A stretch of 64,000 nt of DNA from Flavobacterium ustbae. Its GTDB lineage: Bacteria; Bacteroidota; Bacteroidia; Flavobacteriales; Flavobacteriaceae. The notes under the pieces are model-generated. The model was given only the letters and a program-made list of their open reading frames with translations, had not been told where the DNA came from and made no database searches. Below, in pieces: positions 8,069 to 16,580 of this stretch. Position 1 is the first letter of the stretch. Every line of letters begins with the position of its first letter. The position numbers and the translations under genes were made by a program. Location: contig NZ_RPOC01000011.1 of assembly GCF_003946915.1 (NCBI RefSeq), forward strand, positions 1-64,000. The letters run 5' to 3'.

Positions 8069-9223
8069 TTAAAGTCTACATTGAAACTGTATGATAAATA
8101 AATTATCATTATAAGTAGTGGTATCAGGAATACTTCTGTCAAAACGGTCCATTTCAAATCCGAGTTCTATTCTTCCCGTGTATGCTTTCCCAAATTCTAG
8201 ACTGATCATTGGTGTATAGGTCTGTCTTAAATTGGAATTTATTTTATAACTCGGATCAAATCTTTCATATCTGCACGAGGCTTCCAGTGCGGTAAGTTTT
8301 TTATAGTTTATGAGATATCGAAGATTGGGAAGAAAATAAACCCCACGCATTTGATAATCAGCCACATTTCCTATTCTTTGATCCGCTGGAATTGAGAAAT
8401 ATAAATTATGATTGGTTCCTTGTTTGTATTCGATCTGTAAATCAAAAGTCATTTTATCTGTTAATTTGAAATCGCTGGTTATATCTGCTCCGACTGCAAA
8501 AACATCTTCCTTAAACACTTTGCCGATACCACCATTTAAGCCCAAATTAATTTTATACTCTTTTGAAAGTGCAAAAACCCATCTTGTAGAATATTGTTTT
8601 CCATTGTCTTTATCCATTTCAACATTTTTTCCATTTCCATTTAAAAGAGAAAAAGCATAACTGACTGGGACTTTTCCAGCATCAAAAGAGCCTGTTAACG
8701 AAGCGCCTATTTGAAAACTGGTCCAGCCATTTTTTCCAAATTCATAATATTGATTAGAGAAATCAAAAGATTTAATAATATCTACAGGAACCAACTCTTC
8801 AATTCCAAAAGCGGGTCTAAACTGCCCTCCGGTAACAGCAAAATATTTATTGAAGGTATATTTTGCGTAAGCATTTTCTAACACCTTGCCTTTTGTATCC
8901 GATTTGAAATCGGCTAAATTGACTAATATTACCACTTCTGTCGCTTCGCTTAATTTGGTATTAAGCCCAACACGCATTCTTTTTATATCAAAAGTACTCT
9001 GAACAACATCTCCTGTAGAATGCTGAAGTCCCGAAACATCTACATCGCTACTAAGACTTTGCAGATAACGTGCCTGAAAAAGGCCTTTAAACTGAAATTC
9101 TGGATATTTTACGACATTTTTAATTTCTTCTCCGTGATTTACATCGCCTTGAGCCATTATAAAAAAAGGAAAAAATAGAAAGACAAAAACAATTCTTATT
9201 AGTGGTTTGCTCACGAACTCCAT
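8069..9223 (-). CDS. Outer-membrane porin, OprO/P-like
   Basis: The 384-residue protein begins with a signal peptide (about residues 1-24, ending in IMAQG). The rest is alternating beta strands ending in FIIQFQCRL, a terminal aromatic/hydrophobic strand as expected of a 16-strand porin barrel. Segments such as FDIKRMRVGLNTKL, GGQFRPAFGIEE and TSFQIGASLTGSF are typical of the phosphate-selective porin O/P superfamily in Bacteroidota. It is about 60% alike by eye to the porin at 11096. Being placed just before a DASS symporter suggests it admits dicarboxylates rather than phosphate; that is inference. Confidence 0.85.
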   Translation of the reverse strand: MEFVSKPLIRIVFVFLFFPFFIMAQGDVNHGEEIKNVVKYPEFQFKGLFQARYLQSLSSDVDVSGLQHSTGDVVQSTFDIKRMRVGLNTKLSEATEVVILVNLADFKSDTKGKVLENAYAKYTFNKYFAVTGGQFRPAFGIEELVPVDIIKSFDFSNQYYEFGKNGWTSFQIGASLTGSFDAGKVPVSYAFSLLNGNGKNVEMDKDNGKQYSTRWVFALSKEYKINLGLNGGIGKVFKEDVFAVGADITSDFKLTDKMTFDLQIEYKQGTNHNLYFSIPADQRIGNVADYQMRGVYFLPNLRYLINYKKLTALEASCRYERFDPSYKINSNLRQTYTPMISLEFGKAYTGRIELGFEMDRFDRSIPDTTTYNDNLFIIQFQCRL

Positions 9224-9248
9224 AAATAAAAAATTAAAATTCTATTGC

Positions 9249-9261
9249 CTGATTAAATCAG
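9249..9261. promoter_or_regulatory. 13-base palindrome upstream of the porin-DASS pair
   Basis: CTGATTAAATCAG is a perfect odd palindrome about 26 bases ahead of the porin start at 9223. It sits at the same distance as the palindrome of the paralogous operon at 12277-12294, but the sequence differs. It may be an operator; no regulator can be named. Confidence 0.35.
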
Positions 9262-9387
9262 TTTTTGGTTCTATAAAAAAGATAACTCCCTTGCATTCAA
9301 CCTAAAACACGATCTAAAATAATAAAAATAAATCTAAGGTGTAAAAAAATCCGCATTAAAATTTTATTAACAAAGAATAAAAACAAA

Positions 9388-9420
9388 AAAAAGCACAAGG
9401 AATCAACTTGTGCTTTTTTT
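9388..9420 (-). terminator. Intrinsic terminator after dcu
   Basis: Arms AAAAGCACAAG (389-399 of the 9 kb block) and CTTGTGCTTTT (407-417) form a strong hairpin with T-runs on both strands. It follows the stop of the transporter at 9471 on the minus strand and separates it from the next porin. Confidence 0.8.
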
Positions 9421-9470
9421 AAACCTATACTGATCAAAATTATAATTGATCTAGCATTATCTTGTTTTTT

Positions 9471-11045
9471 TTATAATAGTTCTACTAGTCCAAAACCTAC
9501 AATAACTGCTGTCCAGACCGCAATTAAACCTGGAATCATAAAACTATGATTTAGTATCCAAGTACCTGCTTTTGTTGTCCCAGATCTGTCAAAATTTATA
9601 GCGGCCAAATCACTTGGGTAAAAACAGAAAAAGAAATAAGCATAAGATGCAGGTATACAAGCCAACAAAACGGGAGTTGGAATTCCTAAGGAAATCCCTA
9701 AAGGCATAATTACTAATAATGTTGCTGCCTGACTTTTTAGAAATGCTGAAGCACAAAACATAGCTAAAGCAAAAGTCCATGGATGCGCCGTCACCGTTTC
9801 ACTTATTAAAGATAAAATATAAGGCTTGTTATTTTCGATTACAGTATCACTCATCCAGGCAATACCAAAAATCATTACAGCCGCAACCATTCCTGCATTA
9901 AACACTTTAGTATCAGAAATACTTTTTGCAGTTATTTTTGTCGCAAAAAGTATAATTGCTCCAACAGCAAGCATTACAAATTGCAAAACAATACTCATTT
10001 TTAAAGGGTTTCCTTCTTTGTCAAGAGGCAAAATAACATCTGGAAAAATGGCAATAACTACAATTCCTAAAATTCCTAAGAGGAAAAGGGCTAAAGCGGT
10101 TTTAGATTTCTTGCCAAATTTATTAGTCTGCTGTTCTAAATCTCCGAAAATATATTTGCGCTGTTCTTCATCTTTAATTTTTTCCTGAAAGATTGGATCA
10201 TTTTCTAAATCTTTTCCTCTTTTTAAACTCCAAAGCGCGGCAAGAAGCAAGCCGGCAAGACAAGAAGGAATTGTAATTTTAAGAATATCAATAAGGCTTA
10301 CATGCAAGTTTGCTACTGCAAAAATCCCAACCAAAGCAGCCGCTGCCGCCGAAATCGGGCTGGCCGTTATTCCTAATTGACTACAAATTGCCGCCATTGC
10401 CATAGGCCGTTCCGGACGAATTCTATTCTTAATCGAAACATCATAAATAACAGGCAATAATGGATAAACGGCATGTCCAGTACCCACAAGCATAGTAAGT
10501 GTAAAACTTGTCAGAGGTGCTAGAAACACTATTTTACTTGGATTTTTACGCAGTAATTTTTCAGCATAACTTACAATTAAATTAAGCGCTCCTGTTGCTT
10601 CTAATGATGATGATGTCGTCACTACGGCAAGAATAATAAGCATTACTTCTACAGGAGGTTTACCTGGCTCAACACCATACATAAAAACCAAAAGTGTAAC
10701 TCCGAGACCACCGAGCATACCTAATGCTATACCTCCATATTTTATTCCAAAATAAATTATAACCAAAAGCAGAATCAATTGACTCCAAAATAAAAATGGG
10801 GCATTGGTTGGCAATTTTTTATCAGTGCCGTTTTCTGCTTTTGCAAGAGTTGTATCTAGTTTTTTTTCTTTATTCGTAATTGAACTTGATTGGACTTTAT
10901 CTGTGAAAGTAGAAGCTTCAGCAATAACTTGCTCCGAAATAACCGCTCCTTTTTTACTTTCTGTTTGATTCTGGTTAGCCAAACAAACACTCATTCCTGT
11001 CAGTATAAGAAAAAGACAAAGGAATATTTTTATATTAAATTTCAT
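9471..11045 (-). CDS. Anaerobic C4-dicarboxylate transporter, DcuA/DcuB family
   Basis: The protein has 524 residues. From residue about 84 it follows DcuA/DcuB closely: GGIALGMLGGLGV, then EPGKPPVEVMLIILAVV, AEKLLRKNPSKIVFLAP, VGTGHAVYPLLPVIYDV and IRPERPMA, the family's signature region. These carriers exchange or import fumarate, malate, aspartate and succinate, mainly in low oxygen. About ten membrane segments are visible. Unlike E. coli DcuB, the N-terminus has a signal-like hydrophobic segment (about 5-22) and a polar stretch of roughly 60 residues. It lies 50 bases after a porin gene, in one operon. Confidence 0.85.
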   Translation of the reverse strand: MKFNIKIFLCLFLILTGMSVCLANQNQTESKKGAVISEQVIAEASTFTDKVQSSSITNKEKKLDTTLAKAENGTDKKLPTNAPFLFWSQLILLLVIIYFGIKYGGIALGMLGGLGVTLLVFMYGVEPGKPPVEVMLIILAVVTTSSSLEATGALNLIVSYAEKLLRKNPSKIVFLAPLTSFTLTMLVGTGHAVYPLLPVIYDVSIKNRIRPERPMAMAAICSQLGITASPISAAAAALVGIFAVANLHVSLIDILKITIPSCLAGLLLAALWSLKRGKDLENDPIFQEKIKDEEQRKYIFGDLEQQTNKFGKKSKTALALFLLGILGIVVIAIFPDVILPLDKEGNPLKMSIVLQFVMLAVGAIILFATKITAKSISDTKVFNAGMVAAVMIFGIAWMSDTVIENNKPYILSLISETVTAHPWTFALAMFCASAFLKSQAATLLVIMPLGISLGIPTPVLLACIPASYAYFFFCFYPSDLAAINFDRSGTTKAGTWILNHSFMIPGLIAVWTAVIVGFGLVELL

Positions 11046-11095
11046 TTTTAGTTCTGTTTTTAGTTAGTGCGTTTGAAAGGTTGGTTTTCTAAGTA

Positions 11096-12250
11096 TTAAA
11101 AAAATCTGCCTTGAAACTGAATGATGAACAAGTTGTTGTCGTAGTTCGTTGTATTAGGAATGTTCTTTTTGTAATTATCCAATTGCATTCCCATTTCGAT
11201 TCTGCCTGTATATCCTTTTCCAAACTCTAAACCTACCATTGGAGTGTATGTTTGTTTAGCATTTGAATTAATCTTAAAGCTTCTATCGAAGTATTCATAA
11301 CGGCATGAAAATTCTATTGCAGTTAATTTTTGATATTTAATTTCATATCTCAAATTGGGTAAAAAGTAGGCGCCACGCATCTCATAATCATTCAGATTGC
11401 CTGTTCTGGCATCGGTATCCAAAGAATAATATAAGAAATGATTGATTCCCTGTTTACCTTCCAATTGTGTTTGCAGAATCCATTTGTCGGCCAATTTAAA
11501 GTCGGCTGTAACATCTACTCCAACAGCAAATACTTTATTATTGTAGACTTCTCCAATACCACCATTCAAGCCTAAATTAAAGTTGTATTTTTTACTGAGT
11601 TCAAAAACAAGTCTCGAAGAATATTGTTTTCCGTTATCCTTATCTTGAACCTGATCTTTTCCGTTTCCATTAACAGCAGAAAGCGCATAAGTAACAGGAA
11701 TTGAAGCCAGATTAAAAGTTCCAAACATCGAAGCACCGATTTGAAAACTAGTCCATCCATTATTTCCAAATTCATTATATTGATTGGAATAATCAAAAGA
11801 TTTAAGAATGTCGGCAGGATTTGTTTCTTCTATACCGAAGGCAGGTCTGAACTGTCCAACCATAAAACCAATATTTTTATTGAAAGTATATCGCGAAAAT
11901 GCATTTTCTAATACTTTCCCTTTAGGATCCGATTTAAAATCGGCAAAATTGGCTAAAAGAGAAATATCAAAACTTTCTCCTAATTTTGCAGTAACACCCA
12001 ATCGCATTCTTTTAATGTCAAATGTATTTTCGACTGCTTTTCCATCTGTATGCTGCAATCCCGTAACAGCATCGACATCATTACTAAAACTACTTAAATA
12101 GCGACCCTGAAAAAGTCCCTGAAATTTAAGTTGCGGATATTTTACTTCATTTTGAGTATTCGTTTCGTTTGTTTGTCCATGCGAGAGAAAAGGAAAAATT
12201 AACAAAAGAAGAAAGACTCTTAGTCCAAAAAAATTACTCACCAGCTTCAT
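11096..12250 (-). CDS. Outer-membrane porin, OprO/P-like (paralogue)
   Basis: Also 384 residues, this porin has a signal peptide (about 1-25, ending FLSHGQT) and the same strand order as the one at 8069: FDIKRMRLGVTAKL, VGQFRPAFGIEE and TSFQIGASMFGTF, ending in FQGRFF with a terminal phenylalanine, as needed for barrel assembly. Being first in the operon with the DcuA/B transporter, it is the likely outer-membrane entry for the same dicarboxylates. Two palindromes lie in its upstream region. It and its paralogue probably come from a duplication. Confidence 0.85.
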   Translation of the reverse strand: MKLVSNFFGLRVFLLLLIFPFLSHGQTNETNTQNEVKYPQLKFQGLFQGRYLSSFSNDVDAVTGLQHTDGKAVENTFDIKRMRLGVTAKLGESFDISLLANFADFKSDPKGKVLENAFSRYTFNKNIGFMVGQFRPAFGIEETNPADILKSFDYSNQYNEFGNNGWTSFQIGASMFGTFNLASIPVTYALSAVNGNGKDQVQDKDNGKQYSSRLVFELSKKYNFNLGLNGGIGEVYNNKVFAVGVDVTADFKLADKWILQTQLEGKQGINHFLYYSLDTDARTGNLNDYEMRGAYFLPNLRYEIKYQKLTAIEFSCRYEYFDRSFKINSNAKQTYTPMVGLEFGKGYTGRIEMGMQLDNYKKNIPNTTNYDNNLFIIQFQGRFF

Positions 12251-12276
12251 AAATATTAAATTAAAATTTTTACACC

Positions 12277-12294
12277 AAACACGTTAACGTGTTT
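12277..12294. promoter_or_regulatory. Perfect 18-base palindrome upstream of porin-dcu operon
   Basis: AAACACGTTAACGTGTTT is a perfect palindrome centred about 35 bases ahead of the porin start codon at 12250. Position and symmetry suggest an operator for a dimeric regulator. No regulator gene is adjacent, so the protein is unknown. Confidence 0.5.
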
Positions 12295-12330
12295 ATTCTT
12301 ACAATAAAAATAATTTGATATTTGTGCAGT

Positions 12331-12352
12331 AAATATGATTTAAGTCATATTT
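12331..12352. promoter_or_regulatory. CRP/FNR-like inverted repeat upstream of porin-dcu operon
   Basis: AAATATGA, six bases, then TCATATTT are perfect 8-base arms. The TATGA-N6-TCATA core has the spacing of CRP/FNR-family sites (TGTGA-N6-TCACA type). It lies about 80-100 bases ahead of the porin start. A link to oxygen or carbon control fits a Dcu-type carrier but is inference. Confidence 0.4.
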
Positions 12353-12393
12353 TGAAGTTTTAAAAAATGAGCAGCATTTTCGATAAAAAGCAA

Positions 12394-12425
12394 TAAAAAA
12401 AGCACAAGAATTGACTTGTGCTTTT
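12394..12425 (-). terminator. Intrinsic terminator of the ABC-F gene
   Basis: AAAAGCACAAG and CTTGTGCTTTT are the arms, with a T-run on the minus strand. It follows the ABC-F stop at 12451. The arms equal those of the terminator at 9388-9420. Confidence 0.75.
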
Positions 12426-12450
12426 CATTATTTATAGAATATATATTTTC

Positions 12451-14085
12451 TTACTTTTCGATCTCTCTCATAGAATCCATTTTTTTATGAGCTAAGAAAC
12501 CGGCAATATCTTCAAAATGTTCCTTAACACGCTTATTTCCAAATTCGAAAACTTTAGTCGCCAATCCATCAAGGAAATCACGGTCGTGAGAAACCAGAAT
12601 TAAAGTTCCATCAAAGTCGCGCAGTGCATCTTTAATAATATCTTTCGTTTTCATATCCAAGTGATTTGAAGGTTCATCCAAAATCAATAAATTAACAGGT
12701 TCCAGCAATAATTTAATCATTGCTAAACGCGTTTTTTCACCTCCAGAAAGCACTTTTACTTTTTTGGTAATATCGTCACCCTGGAACATAAAAGCTCCTA
12801 AAATATTTTTAATTTGGGTTCTAATGTCGCCAACTGCAATACCATCAATCGTTTCAAAAATTGTGGCATTTTCATCTAATAAAGCGGCTTGATTTTGAGC
12901 AAAATATCCGATCTGCGCATTATGACCAATTTCAACGCTTCCAGAGTCAACGCCAATTTCTTTCATAATCGCTTTAATCATCGTCGATTTTCCTTCACCA
13001 TTTTTTCCAACAAAAGCCACTTTCTGTCCGCGCTCGATTACAATATTTGCATCTTTAAATACAACATGATCTCCGTACGCTTTAGACATTTCTTTAACCA
13101 CAACCGGATACTGGCCAGAACGCGCAGCAGGAGGAAATTTCAAACGCAATGCAGAAGTATCTACTTCGTCAACCTGAACAATTTCTAGTTTTTCCAACAT
13201 TTTTACGCGAGACTGAACTGCATCTGTTTTAGAGAAAGTTCCTTTAAAACGATCAATAAAAGCTCTGTTATCTGCAATCATTTTTTGCTGTTCGTCATAC
13301 GCTTTCTGCTGGTGAATTCGACGGTCTTTTCTTAATTCTAAATAATGAGAATATTTTGCTTTATAATCGTAGATTCTTCCCATCGTAACTTCTATTGTAC
13401 GATTGGTAATATTATCTACAAACGCTCTATCGTGCGAGATTACCACAACTGCTTTTGCCTGAGTTAAAAGAAAATCTTCTAACCATTGAATACTTTCAAT
13501 ATCCATGTGGTTGGTTGGCTCATCCAGCAAAATCAAATCTGGTTTTCTCAATAAAATTTTAGCCAATTCGATTCGCATTCTCCATCCTCCTGAAAACTCA
13601 GAAGTCTGACGTGTGAAATCTTCACGCTCAAAACCTAAACCTATTAAGATTTTCTCTACTTCAGCTTCATAATTTACTTCTTCAATTGCATAAAATTTCT
13701 CGCTTAAGTCAGAAACTCTTTCAATCAATTTCATGTATTCGTCACTTTCATAATCAGTACGAACCGTCAATTGCTCATTGATTTCGTCAATTTCAGCTTT
13801 CATTGTAAAAATCTCGCTAAAAGCTTTTGATGCTTCTTCCATTACAGTTGCACCGTCTTCAGTAAGCAAATGCTGAGGCAAATAGGCAATTACAGCTTCT
13901 TTTGGAGCAGAAATATTTCCTGTAGAAGGTTTGTTTACACCAGCAATTATCTTTAAAAGTGTCGATTTTCCCGCACCATTTTTCCCCATAAGGGCAATTT
14001 TATCATTTTCATTAATAGCAAAAGAAACATCGCTAAAAAGTGTAGTTCCACCAAACTGAACCGAAATATCGTTAACTGTAATCAT
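12451..14085 (-). CDS. ABC-F family ATPase (ribosome-associated type)
   Basis: The 544-residue protein has two ATP-binding cassettes and no membrane segment. The first Walker A is GKNGAGKST (about 34-42), with FSGGW signature near 165 and LILLDEPTNHMD near 185. The second has GKNGEGKST near 360, LSGGEKTRLA near 450 and LILDEPSNHLD near 470. The linker between them is the charged helical arm that inserts at the ribosome's E site in this family, which tunes or rescues translation. Whether it is closer to Uup, EttA or YbiT cannot be judged by eye. It is a single-gene unit with its own terminator. Confidence 0.9.
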   Translation of the reverse strand: MITVNDISVQFGGTTLFSDVSFAINENDKIALMGKNGAGKSTLLKIIAGVNKPSTGNISAPKEAVIAYLPQHLLTEDGATVMEEASKAFSEIFTMKAEIDEINEQLTVRTDYESDEYMKLIERVSDLSEKFYAIEEVNYEAEVEKILIGLGFEREDFTRQTSEFSGGWRMRIELAKILLRKPDLILLDEPTNHMDIESIQWLEDFLLTQAKAVVVISHDRAFVDNITNRTIEVTMGRIYDYKAKYSHYLELRKDRRIHQQKAYDEQQKMIADNRAFIDRFKGTFSKTDAVQSRVKMLEKLEIVQVDEVDTSALRLKFPPAARSGQYPVVVKEMSKAYGDHVVFKDANIVIERGQKVAFVGKNGEGKSTMIKAIMKEIGVDSGSVEIGHNAQIGYFAQNQAALLDENATIFETIDGIAVGDIRTQIKNILGAFMFQGDDITKKVKVLSGGEKTRLAMIKLLLEPVNLLILDEPSNHLDMKTKDIIKDALRDFDGTLILVSHDRDFLDGLATKVFEFGNKRVKEHFEDIAGFLAHKKMDSMREIEK

Positions 14086-14329
14086 TTGTCTTTGTTAATT
14101 TGTTTAATCGGTTAATCGTTTATTTGACCACCCATTTTTTTCGTGCTGCAAAGATAGATTAATTAGATAATTGAGCAATTTGAAAATTAGATAATTTTGA
14201 AAATGTGCCAATTAGACAATTTAATTACTAAAACAGCGGCTCAATTCTAATCAATGAAACTCAAATCGTTTTTAAATATTTAAAAAATTTAGCCTTAACT
14301 TGTACTATAATTTTAAAAACCAGCAAAAT

Positions 14330-14770
14330 ATGAGAACGAAATTAAAACTGATTTACTTGATTGCAGGATTACTATTTGGATTTTCTGCAAATGCACAAAA
14401 AACGGTAATAAAAAAAGAAGCTTTACCTGCAAATGCCCAAACTTTTTTAAAAACTCATTTTGGATCAAAAAAACCGAGCTACATATTAGAAGACAAAGAA
14501 ATTCTTTCGACAGAATATAAAGTTAAATTTGGCAACGAAATTGAAATTGAGTTCGACAAAAAAGGAAATTGGAAAGAAGTTGATGGCAAAAACACTAAAA
14601 TTCCAAAATCTATTGTTCCTCAAAAAATCGCTTCGTACATTAAAACAAATTTCCCAAAAGAAAAAGTAACCAAAATAGAAATTGGAAGTTCTGGTTATGA
14701 AACGAAACTTACTAATGGTTTAGAATTAAAATTCAACTTAAAAGAAAATTTCGTAAAAATCGACAAATAA
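14330..14770 (+). CDS. Secreted PepSY-like domain protein
   Basis: Starting at ATG 14330, this 146-residue protein has a signal peptide ending in SANAQ (about residue 21). Two repeated units follow (about 28-80 and 95-146), each running from an A-x-x-F(L/I)KTxF helix into strands ending with an E-x-x-x-KG-W/F element. This matches the PepSY-like (DUF2874) fold found in periplasmic Bacteroidota proteins. Its function is unknown; inhibition or binding of envelope peptides has been proposed for the family. A TTG start 30 bases upstream is less likely because it would put a polar tail before the signal peptide. Confidence 0.75.
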   Translation: MRTKLKLIYLIAGLLFGFSANAQKTVIKKEALPANAQTFLKTHFGSKKPSYILEDKEILSTEYKVKFGNEIEIEFDKKGNWKEVDGKNTKIPKSIVPQKIASYIKTNFPKEKVTKIEIGSSGYETKLTNGLELKFNLKENFVKIDK

Positions 14771-14871
14771 GGCAATTAGAGAATGTGTCAATTAGAGAAT
14801 GTGTCAATTAGAAAATTAGATAATTGGAAAATTAGATAATTGGAAAATCCTCAAAACTTTAAACACAACAA

Positions 14872-14903
14872 AACCCGACAGGTTTTTGAAAATCTGTCGG
14901 GTT
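14872..14903 (+). terminator. Hairpin with AACCCGACAG arms
   Basis: AACCCGACAG (872-881 of the 14 kb block) pairs perfectly with CTGTCGGGTT (894-903). It lies about 100 bases past the PepSY-like gene. There is no long T-run, so it may be a repeat element as much as a terminator. Confidence 0.45.
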
Positions 14904-14921
14904 AGCCATGTAAAAATATAG

Positions 14922-14998
14922 GCCACAGATTATAGGATTTTCACTGATTTTTTTCAACTATGATTTTAAAAATCCTTTTTAATCTTTTAATCTGTGGC
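14922..14998. repeat. Inverted repeat with GCCACAGATTA ends
   Basis: GCCACAGATTA at 14922-14932 and TAATCTGTGGC at 14988-14998 are perfect ends of a 77-base element. The interior is partly self-complementary (GGATTTT/AAAATCC). Related ends occur at 22515-22568 and singly near 23355. Confidence 0.6.
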
Positions 14999-15007
14999 TA
15001 AAAAACA

Positions 15008-15038
15008 AAACCCGACAGATTAAAAACCTATCGGGTTT
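15008..15038 (-). terminator. Terminator of the GlmU-like gene
   Basis: AAACCCGACAG and CTATCGGGTTT pair with one mismatch, leaving a 9-base loop. On the minus strand T-rich sequence follows. It lies 47 bases past the stop at 15085 and resembles the hairpin at 14872. Confidence 0.6.
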
Positions 15039-15084
15039 GAAAAAATTATCTAATTGACTAATTATCCAATTATCTCAATTAAAT

Positions 15085-16260
15085 TTAGTCTTTTCTCCAC
15101 TTTTTAGTTTCTTCAAAAATGTGTTCTAGGATTGCTTGTTCTGTTGCATCAAAATCTATATTTCGTCTTGACAAAACCAAACGTGCTGTTTCAAAAGCTT
15201 TTTTGGTTACATAAGTGGTAAAACCAGCAGCGCCACCCCAAGAAAAACTCGGAACAAAATTACGAGGAAAACCAGATCCGAAAATATTAGCGCTTACACC
15301 AACAACTGTTCCAGTGTTAAACATGGTATTGATTCCGCATTTGCTATGATCTCCCATCATTAAACCACAAAACTGAAGTCCGGTTTTTGCAAAACCTTCA
15401 GTTTCATAACTCCAAAGCTTTACTTCTTCATAATTATTTTTTAGGTTTGAGTTATTAGAATCTGCGCCAATGTTGCACCATTCACCTAAAACTGAATCAC
15501 CTAGAAAACCTTCATGCCCTTTATTTGAATTAGCAAAAAGAACCGAGTTTTTAACTTCACCACCAATTCTAGAGCCAGGTCCAACAGTTGTTGCGCCATA
15601 CACTTTGGCCGACATTTTTACCATAGCATTTTCGCATAAAGCAAAAGGGCCGCGAATTGTGGTTCCTTCCATAATTTCGGTATTTTTACCTATATATATA
15701 GGACCTGTTGAAGCATTTAAAGTTACAAACTCTAATTTTGCTCCTTCTTCGATAAAAATATTTTCTGGCGAAATTACATTAACGCTTTTCGGAATTGGTT
15801 GCGATGTGCGATCTTCCGTCAGATATTTAAAATCCTGACGAATAGCAGCATCATTTTTAGAGAAAATATCCCAAGTATGTTCAATAGTGATACAATCTTC
15901 GTTGTATGGAATAATTTCGTAAGAATCAAAATCGACTTCTTCCTGATTTTCATTCGCATAAAAAGCAATTACATCTTCACCTTTAAAGATTGCCTGATTT
16001 TCCGTTAAATTAGAAACCATCTCTGCAAGAGTATCATTTGGCAAATACGCTGCATTGATCATTACATTTTCTTCCATTTCGACCATTGGGAATTTTTCCG
16101 ATAAATATTCCTCTGTAATAGTCGTGATAGTCGAACCTAAATATTTTTCCCATTTCTGGCGAATAGTCATAATTCCGACTAAAATATCGGCTACAGGTCT
16201 TGTAAAAGTAAAGGGTAATAAAGCATTTCGAACGGGACCGTCGAAAAGAATGTAGTTCAT
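15085..16260 (-). CDS. GlmU-family protein (putative sugar nucleotidyl/acetyltransferase)
   Basis: This 391-residue protein is of the Bacteroidota GlmU-like family thought to replace the bifunctional GlmU that makes UDP-GlcNAc. The N-terminus, ILFDGPVRNALLPFTFTRPVADI, is characteristic and lacks the canonical GxGTRM nucleotide loop of classic GlmU. From about residue 165 the sequence is a left-handed beta helix of hexapeptide repeats (IYIGKNTEIMEGTTIRG, VGPGSRIGGEVK, IGADSNNSNLKN), as in acyltransferases. C-terminal SFSWGGAAGFTTY is also conserved. The order uridylyltransferase-like then acetyltransferase-like is as in GlmU. The activity is known for the family mainly by inference. Confidence 0.8.
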   Translation of the reverse strand: MNYILFDGPVRNALLPFTFTRPVADILVGIMTIRQKWEKYLGSTITTITEEYLSEKFPMVEMEENVMINAAYLPNDTLAEMVSNLTENQAIFKGEDVIAFYANENQEEVDFDSYEIIPYNEDCITIEHTWDIFSKNDAAIRQDFKYLTEDRTSQPIPKSVNVISPENIFIEEGAKLEFVTLNASTGPIYIGKNTEIMEGTTIRGPFALCENAMVKMSAKVYGATTVGPGSRIGGEVKNSVLFANSNKGHEGFLGDSVLGEWCNIGADSNNSNLKNNYEEVKLWSYETEGFAKTGLQFCGLMMGDHSKCGINTMFNTGTVVGVSANIFGSGFPRNFVPSFSWGGAAGFTTYVTKKAFETARLVLSRRNIDFDATEQAILEHIFEETKKWRKD

Positions 16261-16580
16261 AAATAATTGAGTGTTTATTAAAAATTAGTTTGGTTACCTA
16301 GGGTCAAAGTTACAAATATTTTAATTGTAGTATTTGTCGTGTATTATCCTATTCTAAAAAAAGAGTATATTTTTAATATTAAAATAACTTGGGACGCAGA
16401 TAAAAACGGATTTTATATATTTTATAGAATGAATTTTAATTGTAAAACTAATAAGTAAAAAAAATCCGTTTCAATCAGCGTCTTCGCGAAAGCGAATCCG
16501 TTTTATCCGTTTCCCATAACCATATGCATAAAAAAAGCCTCCCAAGATTGGAAGGCTTTCTGTATAATTTAAAACAGCTA
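16261..16580. other. 320-base gap with REP-like palindrome and terminator
   Basis: It contains the upstream region of the GlmU-like gene (minus strand) and the terminator of rpmE2 (16531-16559). Around 16390-16475 the sequence CGCAGATAAAAACGGATTTTA and its near-complement AAAATCCGTTT...CAGCGTC form a broken inverted repeat, and CGCGAAAGCG makes a small hairpin near 16486. This looks like a dispersed non-coding element. Confidence 0.5.
16531..16559 (-). terminator. Intrinsic terminator of rpmE2
   Basis: AAAGCCTCCCAA and TTGGAAGGCTTT pair with one mismatch and a 2-3 base loop. On the minus strand a run of seven T follows. It starts about 20 bases after the L31 stop. Confidence 0.8.

Larger units (their letters stand above)
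14771..15084. other. 314-base convergent gap filled with repeats and terminators
   Basis: It lies between convergent genes. At 14771-14848 an AATTAGA(T/G)AATT-type motif is repeated several times; a reverse-complement copy is at 15043-15080, and further copies lie at 14160-14225 ahead of the PepSY-like gene. Two CCCGACAG hairpins and one CACAGATT palindrome are also here. There is no gene. Confidence 0.6.

Noticed and set aside
8069..9223. Phosphate transport role for the OprO/P-like porins
   Set aside because: Family name suggests phosphate, but both genes precede dicarboxylate carriers and no phosphate genes are near, so the neighbours are a better guide.
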